In this document: one piece after another, positions 57,260 to 64,000 of the stretch | How positions within the stretch are numbered: the first letter of the stretch is position 1 | Layout of the letters: each line of letters begins with the position of its first letter | Assembly: GCF_005884405.1 (NCBI RefSeq) | Contig: NZ_VCAO01000001.1 | Coordinates: 366,304 to 430,303 of the forward strand | Source: Qipengyuania marisflavi | GTDB taxonomy: Bacteria > Pseudomonadota > Alphaproteobacteria > Sphingomonadales > Sphingomonadaceae | Length of the DNA stretch: 64,000 bases | Direction: 5' to 3' | Translations under genes and position numbers: made by a program | Notes under the pieces: generated by a model | Seen by the model: only the letters and a program-made list of their open reading frames with translations | What the model was told of the DNA's origin: nothing | Database searches by the model: none

Positions 57260-57867
57260 GGAACCGTCGCGTCGAGATCGACGATCGGCGCATCGGCAAA
57301 TGTCAGTTGGCGAACGGTTTCAACCTTCCGGGCGATGAGCGAGCGGACATGGTCCGGCTTGCGCGCCATTGCGGTATCGACATCGACATTAAGGCGGATC
57401 ACCAGCGTCGGCTGAGACTGCGCCATCTCGGCATAAAGCGCGCGCTCTTCGGCTTGCAGCGCGGCGATCCGGGGCGTGGCTGCAATCCCGGCCATGATCG
57501 GTCCGTCATGCAGGCCGGGCACTTCGCTTTGCGGATAGCGGTCGGTGACAATCGCAATCCCGGCGCGCCGCTGTTCCAGCAAAGTGTCAAATTGCGCATG
57601 ACGTTTGCGCGATTTGCGCAGGGCATACAGCGCGGGGAGAATGCCGGGGATGGTCTGCTGCGGATCACGCAGGCGGTCCGCAACGCTATCGAGATACGCA
57701 TGAAGGCGCGGTCCGATCATTGGCCAGCGGCCAATCGCCCTGCCCTGCTCACCCGAGCCAAGCCCGAGATATCCCGCTTCTGCCGGACGGGTCTTGCGAA
57801 TATGCTGGAGAATATCCGCCGACAGCGTCGATTTGCCCGACCCGTCGCTGCCCACCACGGCAATCAC
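57199..57867 (-). CDS. P-loop kinase, thymidylate-kinase-like
   Basis: 222 residues. Walker A VVGSDGSGKSTLSADIL at the N-terminus; a DRYPQSEVPG segment in the place of the thymidylate-kinase DRY motif; LVIRLNVDVDTAMARKPDH as in the LID-adjacent region. This is not the housekeeping tmk, whose nucleotide-base pocket is not recognisable; relatives sit in polysaccharide and lipid-glycan clusters with unknown acceptors. The only suitable start is GTG 57867. It lies 29 nt downstream of the ICMT-like gene on the same strand. Confidence 0.75.
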   Translation of the reverse strand: MIAVVGSDGSGKSTLSADILQHIRKTRPAEAGYLGLGSGEQGRAIGRWPMIGPRLHAYLDSVADRLRDPQQTIPGILPALYALRKSRKRHAQFDTLLEQRRAGIAIVTDRYPQSEVPGLHDGPIMAGIAATPRIAALQAEERALYAEMAQSQPTLVIRLNVDVDTAMARKPDHVRSLIARKVETVRQLTFADAPIVDLDATVPYEEELAAALAAVDAALAVV

Positions 57868-57896
57868 CGGGGCAAGAGGTTCGCCGGAGATCGCGA

Positions 57897-58637
57897 TCAG
57901 CTCAATTCCTTGAAGAACCCGATCATCTTGAGCCCGCCGATAATAAAGCGGATCACCACCAGGGACGCATAGGCATAGACCCAGCCCATCATAATGGTGG
58001 GAATGGCGGCTAAATTGAAATCGAGCCGCGCCAGCCAGGTGAGGAATACTGCCGTCGCCAGCAGGAACAGCTTGTTCTGTTCACGCCAGATCATGCGCTT
58101 CCACCAGAACGGATATTTCGGGCTGACCCACCCCGTCAGGCGCGGCAACAGCGATGGTACATCCTTGGCCCATTGGCCGTGCGCCTCACCAAATTTCTCG
58201 CGCAGGAATTCTTCCTCATAGGTCGAGATACGTTCGTAGATCAGCACTGCAATCAGGAACACCAGCGCGCCGAACACCCAGCTGCCCGACAGCATCGCCA
58301 GCCCGGTGAAATTCAGGATCCGTCCGAGATAAAGCGGGTTGCGCACCAGGCTGTAAGGCCCGGTGGTGTTCAATTCCGACGCCTCGGCAGCGACCTTGGC
58401 GCGGCCTGAGGTGCCCAGCGCGGCCCAGCCACTGGTGAATACGCGGATCAGCGCCCCGGTCGAGGCCACTGCCAGCGAGATCCAGAACCATGCCTGGTCA
58501 GCAGCGCGCGCAGCAAAGGGGCCGAGATCGCCGCTGCACCACGCAATCAATGTGGCAATCGCAATGACGGTGTAGATGTACGTCCCGCGGATAAAGAACA
58601 GGCGCTTGCCGCTACGGGCGAGTTCGTGCTGGTACAT
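57897..58637 (-). CDS. Isoprenylcysteine carboxyl-methyltransferase-like membrane enzyme
   Basis: 246 residues, five to six transmembrane helices. The ICMT/PEMT-family signature GPYSLVRNPLYLGRI and the following YEEEFLREKFGEAHGQWA contain the residues that bind SAM in this family. Bacterial members methylate lipids or other membrane substrates; the target is unknown. Adjacent kinase, flippase and NTP transferase suggest a lipid-linked surface molecule. Confidence 0.82.
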   Translation of the reverse strand: MYQHELARSGKRLFFIRGTYIYTVIAIATLIAWCSGDLGPFAARAADQAWFWISLAVASTGALIRVFTSGWAALGTSGRAKVAAEASELNTTGPYSLVRNPLYLGRILNFTGLAMLSGSWVFGALVFLIAVLIYERISTYEEEFLREKFGEAHGQWAKDVPSLLPRLTGWVSPKYPFWWKRMIWREQNKLFLLATAVFLTWLARLDFNLAAIPTIMMGWVYAYASLVVIRFIIGGLKMIGFFKELS

Positions 58638-58723
58638 GAGGTCGGTTGTTCGCTTGTTTGGCCGCGCATATCCGGGCGGTCGGTGGCGGGGTGCCCGCCT
58701 TTAGCTGGCGGTGCGGCGCCGCG

Positions 58724-60277
58724 TCAACTGTCCGCCAGACCGGCAGGAACCAACCGCATTTTGCGCCCGACCTTGCCCAGCGACGCACGGTCATCAAACG
58801 GCAGGGCAAATCGCAGCGATGCCCAGATCGCAGCAGCAGCGATGAATACGACTGCGGGGATGGCTGCCGGATCGGGCAGGCCACTAGCAAGCCACGCCGC
58901 CGCGCCCGCTCCCAGCGATATCGCCATGACCGTCATGGCAACAGCGGGGAAGCGGCGGTCGAACGGGTGCAGGCCATCGTTGATCATCAGCTGTAGCATC
59001 GGAATACCCGCCATCACAACGATGCCGAACGACATCGCCAAAGTGATGCCGGTCAGCGGGTCAATCCGCCCGACCAGCAGCCATGCGGCCACAAGTGCGC
59101 CCAGCACGCCGATCAGGCTGGCTGTCAGCTGGTGCCGGTAGGCTGAGATAACCTGAAGCACCGGAACAGAGATACCCAGCAAAGCCTCTATGGCGCGCGC
59201 GAACAACAGGATCGCCACCGCCGCCTGTGCCACCTGCGCCTGATCGCCAAACAGGCTGAGCAGCGAACTGCGCCCGGCGGCCAATACTGCGGCCAGCGGG
59301 AAGGCAATCGCCAGCACCAGTCGCAGGGCATAGGAGTATATCGCCTTGACCTGAGCGCGGTCCGCCTTCTCCGCACTCGCGGCCAACGGGGCCATCACAT
59401 AGACGAAGGCGATCCGCACCAATTGCACCACGCTCGACAGCTTGCGCGCAATCGTGAACAGGCCCGCCGCCCTTGCGCCTGCTGCGCCCGGCAGCAGCAG
59501 ATTGAGGATCAGCGCAGGCGAATCCCCGAACAGCCGCGCGATTACATTGGACGGCAGGATCGCCAGACCCGCACGCACGGTGTCCTGCGCGGTCTTACCC
59601 CAAAGCTTGCCCCGCCTCAGCTCGGCAAACTGGTAATACCGCTGAAGCAACCGCACACACAGGATCGCGGTCAGTGTCAGCGAAATGATATGCGCAATGA
59701 ACAATCCGCGCAGCCCCATACCCATAGCAAAGAACAGCGCAGCAAAGCCCAGTCGCATCATCTGCTCCCACATGATCCGCAGGCGGATTTCCGGGCCAAA
59801 CACCATCCGCGCGCGCAATGCTGAGGTGGTAATTTCAACTAAGGCCCACAGCGGCAATGTCCAGACAAACAGCCGGATTGCCGGGGTAACCAATGCCTGA
59901 TCCTCTGCCGCCACATTCAGCAGCGGCGCGATCTGATCGGCAGATAGCGAAATCCCGGTGGCGACCAGAATGCATGGCCCCACTCCGAATAGGAGAGCAG
60001 TACGCAGCGCCTCGGCTGCATCGGCATGGCTTGCCGATTGGGGCACCGTGCGCTGCATCGCGCTGGTCATGCCGAGATCGAAAATGTTCTCGATCAAGTT
60101 CACTGCTGCCCATAGCACTGCGTAAAGCCCGTATCCCGCGAGCCCGAACATCACGACATACAGTGGCTGGGCAACAATCTCGATAACCGCGCCAAGGCGG
60201 CCCAATATGGTCGAGCCCAGACCGCGCGCAACGCGGCGGTTGTCGATGGTATCGGGGGGCTGACCAATCTCGCTCAT
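58724..60277 (-). CDS. Polysaccharide/lipid flippase (MATE/MOP superfamily)
   Basis: 517 residues, about 12-14 transmembrane helices, Wzx/MurJ-like MOP exporter. Features include a lead LGSTILGRLGAVIEIVAQPL, FDLGMTSAMQRTVP (family motif at the end of helix 2), and a run of alternating helices and short loops. It should flip a lipid-linked sugar or similar across the inner membrane. Same strand as the ICMT-like and kinase genes, with an 86-bp gap. Confidence 0.85.
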   Translation of the reverse strand: MSEIGQPPDTIDNRRVARGLGSTILGRLGAVIEIVAQPLYVVMFGLAGYGLYAVLWAAVNLIENIFDLGMTSAMQRTVPQSASHADAAEALRTALLFGVGPCILVATGISLSADQIAPLLNVAAEDQALVTPAIRLFVWTLPLWALVEITTSALRARMVFGPEIRLRIMWEQMMRLGFAALFFAMGMGLRGLFIAHIISLTLTAILCVRLLQRYYQFAELRRGKLWGKTAQDTVRAGLAILPSNVIARLFGDSPALILNLLLPGAAGARAAGLFTIARKLSSVVQLVRIAFVYVMAPLAASAEKADRAQVKAIYSYALRLVLAIAFPLAAVLAAGRSSLLSLFGDQAQVAQAAVAILLFARAIEALLGISVPVLQVISAYRHQLTASLIGVLGALVAAWLLVGRIDPLTGITLAMSFGIVVMAGIPMLQLMINDGLHPFDRRFPAVAMTVMAISLGAGAAAWLASGLPDPAAIPAVVFIAAAAIWASLRFALPFDDRASLGKVGRKMRLVPAGLADS

Positions 60278-60416
60278 CGGTTGCGGCCACTAGGGGCAAA
60301 TGCGGCTTATGGAAAGCGTGCGGTGCGGGATGGCTAAAAGCAGGGCCAAGGCACCCTTGCCCTTGGCGAAGCAGCCGCTAGAAGGAGCCGCAACAGCTTC
60401 CAGGAAAGCCCCGTAA

Positions 60417-61199
60417 ATGGCCACCTTCACACTTCCCAAGAATTCCAAGATCACTGGCAAGACCCGCGCGCATTCGGCGGACAGCGGCGGCCGCGTGAAG
60501 AAATTCAAGGTCTATCGCTACGATCCCGACAGTGGCGAAAACCCGCGTTACGACACGTTCGAACTGGACCTTGATGCCTGCGGACCAATGGTCCTGGACG
60601 CGCTGATCAAGATCAAGAACGAAGTCGACCCGACGCTGACCTTCCGTCGCAGCTGCCGCGAGGGTATTTGCGGTTCTTGCTCAATGAATCTGAACGGCAA
60701 GAACGGCCTCGCCTGCACCACCGCGATCGAAGATCTCAATGGCGAAATTCGCATCACGCCGCTGCCACATATGGAAGTCATCAAGGATCTGGTTCCCGAC
60801 TTTACGCATTTCTACGCGCAATATGCCTCGATCCGCCCGTGGTTGCAGACCGTCTCCACCACGCCGAGCGGCAAGGAGCGCCTCCAGTCCCCCGAACAAC
60901 GCGAGAAGCTTGACGGACTGTACGAATGCATCCTGTGCGCCTGCTGCTCGACCGCCTGCCCCAGCTATTGGTGGAATTCGGACAAATTCCTTGGCCCCGC
61001 AATCCTGCTTCAGGCCTATCGCTGGCTGGCTGACAGCCGTGACGAGATGACGGGTGAGCGGCTTGACCAGCTGGAAGATCCTTTCCGCCTGTATCGCTGC
61101 CACACGATCATGAATTGCTCGAACGTCTGCCCCAAGGGCCTGAGCCCGGCGAAGGCGATTGCGGAAACCAAGAAGATGATGGCCGAACGGGCGCTCTGA
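60417..61199 (+). CDS. sdhB: Succinate dehydrogenase iron-sulfur subunit
   Basis: 260 residues; carries electrons from FAD in SdhA to quinone. [2Fe-2S] motif [15 protein letters not shown] with the later Cys in GLACTTAIE, the [4Fe-4S] motif [17 protein letters not shown] and the [3Fe-4S] motif [14 protein letters not shown] are complete. ATG 60417 has the ribosome-binding site AGGAAAG (60402-60408). The sdhC, sdhD and sdhA genes do not flank it: upstream is a flippase on the other strand, so sdhB is separated from the rest of complex II. A weak hairpin GCCAAGG/CCTTGGC (60345-60367) is in its leader. Confidence 0.96.
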   Translation: MATFTLPKNSKITGKTRAHSADSGGRVKKFKVYRYDPDSGENPRYDTFELDLDACGPMVLDALIKIKNEVDPTLTFRRSCREGICGSCSMNLNGKNGLACTTAIEDLNGEIRITPLPHMEVIKDLVPDFTHFYAQYASIRPWLQTVSTTPSGKERLQSPEQREKLDGLYECILCACCSTACPSYWWNSDKFLGPAILLQAYRWLADSRDEMTGERLDQLEDPFRLYRCHTIMNCSNVCPKGLSPAKAIAETKKMMAERAL

Positions 61200-61207
61200 C
61201 GCCGGCG

Positions 61208-61663
61208 ATGGCGCTCCCCGATACTTTGTTTCAGCACGGACCGGATCCCGATAATCCGGGCTGGCAGCACTGGAATTTGAAAGACGAAACGCTGTTTAAT
61301 GGTGCGGTGATGGGCAAGCTCATCACCCGCATTGAAGGCACCAGTTGCCGCCTACGCATGTTTCCTGAGCGCAAGCATGAAAACTTGCAGGGCATCATCC
61401 ACGGCGCGGTGACATTGTCGCTGATCGACATCTCGCTGTTCACCACAATGCACACAGTGGGCAGCGGCGGCGCTGGCCCGTCGGTTACGCTGGAATTGTC
61501 AACGCAATTTGTCGGCGCAGGCGATCCGTCGCAGCCGCTGGATGCTATTAGCGAAATTGTGCGGGAAACGGGCAGCCTGGTGTTTATTCGCGGTACGGTC
61601 GAACAGGATGAGCACCGCGTTGCCGCCTATTCGGGTATCGTCAAGAAGATGCACCGCAAGTGA
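61208..61663 (+). CDS. PaaI-family hot-dog thioesterase
   Basis: 151 residues with the hot-dog signature NLQGIIHGAVTLSLIDIS, where the HGA stretch marks the catalytic region, and a later VGAGDPSQPLDAISEIVRET. It hydrolyses acyl-CoA thioesters, probably aryl or short-chain. ATG 61208 begins 8 nt after sdhB. Its stop overlaps the zapE start (GTGA), tying sdhB, thioesterase and zapE into one transcript. Confidence 0.85.
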   Translation: MALPDTLFQHGPDPDNPGWQHWNLKDETLFNGAVMGKLITRIEGTSCRLRMFPERKHENLQGIIHGAVTLSLIDISLFTTMHTVGSGGAGPSVTLELSTQFVGAGDPSQPLDAISEIVRETGSLVFIRGTVEQDEHRVAAYSGIVKKMHRK

Positions 61664-62778
61664 GCGGGATGCTGGAGCGGTATGATGCGCTGGTCGCTGG
61701 CGGCGAGCTTCGACCCGATCCCGACCAGCGCGGTTCAACAGAGCGACTGGACGCCCTGCAACGCAGCCTTGAGACAGTGGCCAGCTCCGGTTTCCTGGGC
61801 AAATTGCTGGGCCGCGGCAAAGCTGAGCAGCCGCGCGGCGTCTATATGTGGGGCGGTGTGGGGCGCGGGAAGTCCATGCTGATGGATCTGTTTGTCCAGA
61901 CGCTGGGCATAACCGACAAGCGCCGCGTCCATTTCCACGAATTCATGCTCGAAGTCGACAGGCTGATCCGCGAAGAGCGCTCCAAGGAAGCGGGTGATCC
62001 AATTGCTCCGGTGGCGGCCCGTCTGGCATCGGGTATTCGCTGCCTCGCCTTTGATGAAATGGTGGTCAACAACACCGCCGATGCCGCGATCATGAGCCGG
62101 CTGTTCACTGCGCTGATCCGTGACGAGGGGGTCACAGTTGTCACCACCAGCAATCGCCCGCCGCGCGACCTGTACAAGGATGGGCTGAACAGTTCGCTGT
62201 TCCTGCCGTTCATTGATCTGGTGCAGGCCGAGCTGGATGTCGTATCGCTCAATGGCCCGACCGATTACCGGCTTGACCGGCTGGGCGATCTCGACAGCTG
62301 GCACACCCCATTGGGCGATGCGGCGACAGAGCAGGTGCGCGAAGCGTTCTTCCGCCTGACCGATTACAAGCCCGAAGACGCCGCGCATGTGCCCTCCGCC
62401 CAACTTGATCTGGGCGGCGGCCGAACAATGCGCGTGCCCAAAAGCCTCAAAGGCGTTGGCGTGTTCAGTTTCAAGCGGCTGTGCAGCGAGAATAGGGGTG
62501 CCGCCGATTTCCTTGCGATTGCGCACGCTTATCATTCGGTCATCGTGGTCGGCATCCCCGACATGGGGCCGGACAATCGCAATGAAGCGATCCGCTTCAC
62601 CAAGCTGATCGACGCGCTTTACGAAAACAACGTCAAGCTGTTCGCCACCGCCGCTGCGGAGCCGGAAACGCTTTATACCGCTGGCGATGGTGCGTTCGAA
62701 TTCGACCGCACAGTCAGCCGCCTGCGCGAAATGCAGAGCACGGAGTACATGGCGCGCGGGCATGGCGTGCAGGGTTGA
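61660..62778 (+). CDS. zapE: Cell division protein ZapE (AFG1-like ATPase)
   Basis: 372 residues. AAA-type ATPase: Walker A GGVGRGKSMLMDLF, HFHEFMLEVDRLI, Walker B CLAFDEMVVNN (with DAAIMSRL), and TSNRPPRDLYKDGLNSSLFL. ZapE binds FtsZ in bacteria; the mitochondrial relative AFG1 acts on respiratory-chain proteins, which fits its position after sdhB. The start is GTG 61660 overlapping the previous stop; ATG 61669 (MLERYDALV) is an alternative. Confidence 0.93.
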   Translation: MSGMLERYDALVAGGELRPDPDQRGSTERLDALQRSLETVASSGFLGKLLGRGKAEQPRGVYMWGGVGRGKSMLMDLFVQTLGITDKRRVHFHEFMLEVDRLIREERSKEAGDPIAPVAARLASGIRCLAFDEMVVNNTADAAIMSRLFTALIRDEGVTVVTTSNRPPRDLYKDGLNSSLFLPFIDLVQAELDVVSLNGPTDYRLDRLGDLDSWHTPLGDAATEQVREAFFRLTDYKPEDAAHVPSAQLDLGGGRTMRVPKSLKGVGVFSFKRLCSENRGAADFLAIAHAYHSVIVVGIPDMGPDNRNEAIRFTKLIDALYENNVKLFATAAAEPETLYTAGDGAFEFDRTVSRLREMQSTEYMARGHGVQG

Positions 62779-62846
62779 ACATGCCGGTATGTGATCTTAT
62801 CTCATAATCATCCCGGCGATAACACCCCGCCGATGTGAGACAATCC

Positions 62847-63545
62847 ATGATCGATATCCGACCCTTTGCCACGCTTGGCCATGCCGACCACGGCTGGCTT
62901 GATGCACGCCACCACTTCAGTTTCGCCAGCTATCACGATCCCGCCCGCATGGGCTGGGGCGCTATTCGCGTGTGGAATGACGACACCATCGCCGCGCAAT
63001 CCGGCTTCCCGCCCCATTCGCACAATGACATGGAGATCATCACCTTCGTGCGGACCGGCGCAATCACGCATAAGGACAGCCTTGGCAATCAGGGCCGCAC
63101 CGGCGCGGGCGACGTTCAGGTGATGAGCGCTGGCACCGGCATCACCCATGCCGAATACAATGTGGAAGACTATGCAACCACGCTGTTCCAGATCTGGATC
63201 ATCCCGGACCGCGCGGGCGAGGAACCCGGCTGGGGCCAGCGCACATTTCCCAATCCGGGCCGCCAAGGCGGGTTCGTGGTGCTGGCCAGCGGCACGCCCG
63301 AAGCCGATGACGCACTGTCCATTCGCACCGACGCCAAGGTTGCTGCGGCCACATTGAAAGCGGGCCAGACCGCAACTTGGCAGACATCGGAAAGCCGCCA
63401 CCCCTATCTGGTTGCGCCCACTGGCCGCATCCGGGTCAACGGGGTTGAGGCCAACCCGCGTGACGGTATCGCAATCACCGGAGAAACCGCCATCCTGGTG
63501 GAAGCTATCGAGGATACAGAAATCGTGCTGGTCGACGCAGCCTAA
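62847..63545 (+). CDS. Pirin family protein
   Basis: 232 residues, bicupin. The metal-binding residues of the first cupin are clear: [14 protein letters not shown] (two His) and [10 protein letters not shown] (His and Glu). Bacterial pirins include quercetin dioxygenases and proteins that modulate metabolic enzymes; which applies is unknown. I use ATG 62847 ([18 protein letters not shown]); the GTG at 62835 adds four residues and is less likely. The stop codon overlaps the stop of the convergent amidotransferase gene. Confidence 0.88.
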   Translation: MIDIRPFATLGHADHGWLDARHHFSFASYHDPARMGWGAIRVWNDDTIAAQSGFPPHSHNDMEIITFVRTGAITHKDSLGNQGRTGAGDVQVMSAGTGITHAEYNVEDYATTLFQIWIIPDRAGEEPGWGQRTFPNPGRQGGFVVLASGTPEADDALSIRTDAKVAAATLKAGQTATWQTSESRHPYLVAPTGRIRVNGVEANPRDGIAITGETAILVEAIEDTEIVLVDAA

Positions 63546-64000
63546 GCGCTGGGCGACAGATGCCGGAGCGATTTCTCCAACATCAGCAATTGCCACAAGA
63601 CCCGGCCATTGTCCGACCGGCCGGAAATATGGTCGACCGCAAGGCGTGAGAGAGCCTTGCGGTCGAACCATCCGTTGCCGGTGAGCAATTCGCTGCCCGC
63701 AATCGCCCGCGCTTCGCCCGCCAGCGGCCCGCGAAACCACTGGCTCAGCGGGGTCACGAAACCCTGTTTCGGGCGATAGAGGATGTCCTGCGGCAGATAC
63801 CGCTCCATCGTATGCTTCACCAGCCACTTGCCCTGCGTACCGCGAATGCGTTGGCGCAGCGGCAGGCGCGCGGCAAATTCAATCAGCCGGTGGTCAAGCA
63901 GTGGCTCGCGAGCCTCCAGCCCCACCGCCATGCTGGTGCGGTCGGTCTTGGTTAGTATATCGCCGGGCAACCAGAACTTCAGATCGGCATATTGCGCCCG
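63542..64000 (-). CDS. Asparagine synthase-like amidotransferase, C-terminal end (cut by window edge)
   Basis: Only the last 152 residues are visible, open to the right edge ([19 protein letters not shown] at the start). Motifs: [48 protein letters not shown] and [18 protein letters not shown]. These belong to the synthetase domain of AsnB-type enzymes. The RPKQGF and [11 protein letters not shown] forms are those I associate with the amidotransferase of exosortase (XrtA/PEP-CTERM) exopolysaccharide clusters, so it may act in capsule synthesis, not asparagine supply. The deciding neighbours are outside the window. Confidence 0.85.
   Translation of the reverse strand, partial: RAQYADLKFWLPGDILTKTDRTSMAVGLEAREPLLDHRLIEFAARLPLRQRIRGTQGKWLVKHTMERYLPQDILYRPKQGFVTPLSQWFRGPLAGEARAIAGSELLTGNGWFDRKALSRLAVDHISGRSDNGRVLWQLLMLEKSLRHLSPSA

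Noticed and set aside
60345..60367. GCCAAGG/CCTTGGC hairpin before sdhB as a riboswitch or terminator
   Set aside because: Only a 7-bp stem, no T run and no match to a known element.
1..64000. tRNA or rRNA genes, CRISPR arrays, insertion sequences, prophage or integration sites
   Set aside because: The intergenic gaps are short and I found no tRNA-like cloverleaf, no spaced repeats and no transposase or integrase frame.

Overview
The window is 64 kb of GC-rich chromosome carrying almost only housekeeping genes. Gene content, neighbour order (trp genes - moaC - lexA - comEC - gltX - gltA; a full 14-subunit nuo operon followed by birA - coaX - rnj), an RNase E with an acidic insertion in its S1 domain, and a GTTC-N7-GTTC SOS box all point to an alphaproteobacterium, most likely Sphingomonadales (Erythrobacteraceae-like). 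That placement is by recognition, not by a search. I see no rRNA, tRNA, CRISPR array, prophage or insertion sequence.

Layout. 1-6190: a tryptophan operon (trpE, cut by the left edge, then trpG, trpD, trpC) interrupted by a lipoprotein glycosidase-like gene and a proline iminopeptidase, ending in moaC. 6191-12286: lexA with its own SOS box, comEC on the opposite strand, gltX, gltA and a small membrane protein. 12294-18949: a minus-strand cluster of an atypical histidine kinase, a DUF2336 protein, a nucleotidyltransferase-like membrane protein and an HPt-like protein, divergent from an 872-residue coiled-coil membrane protein. 18951-38473: one apparently continuous minus-strand operon of about 19.5 kb, nuoA to nuoN, then birA, coaX, rnj and a DUF1467 gene. 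38630-48832: lipoproteins, an aldehyde dehydrogenase, a thiolase, a hydroxyacid dehydrogenase, a flavin oxidoreductase, prfB and a periplasmic peroxiredoxin. 48867-55570: the cell-wall genes mrcA and an amidase, then rne with a long structured leader. 55656-60277: an NTP transferase, a P-loop kinase, an isoprenylcysteine-methyltransferase-like membrane enzyme and a flippase, probably surface-lipid or glycan work. 60417-64000: sdhB, a thioesterase, zapE, a pirin and the end of an asparagine-synthase-like amidotransferase.

Two parts look under-described. First, the nuo operon holds four extra genes tightly coupled to the nuo genes by 1-8 nt overlaps: a 184-aa lipoprotein, a 43-aa and a 46-aa membrane microprotein, and a 247-aa exported protein. 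NuoC also has a 108-residue Lys/Pro/Ala tail. Second, in the 12.3-16.3 kb cluster three of four genes resemble signalling or lipid enzymes whose signature catalytic residue is missing (His to Pro in the kinase, His to Thr in the HPt, the first Asp pair lost in the CDP-alcohol transferase-like domain), and they sit head-to-head with a TipN-like polarity-type protein. Both readings are inferences from sequence and need comparative or experimental tests.
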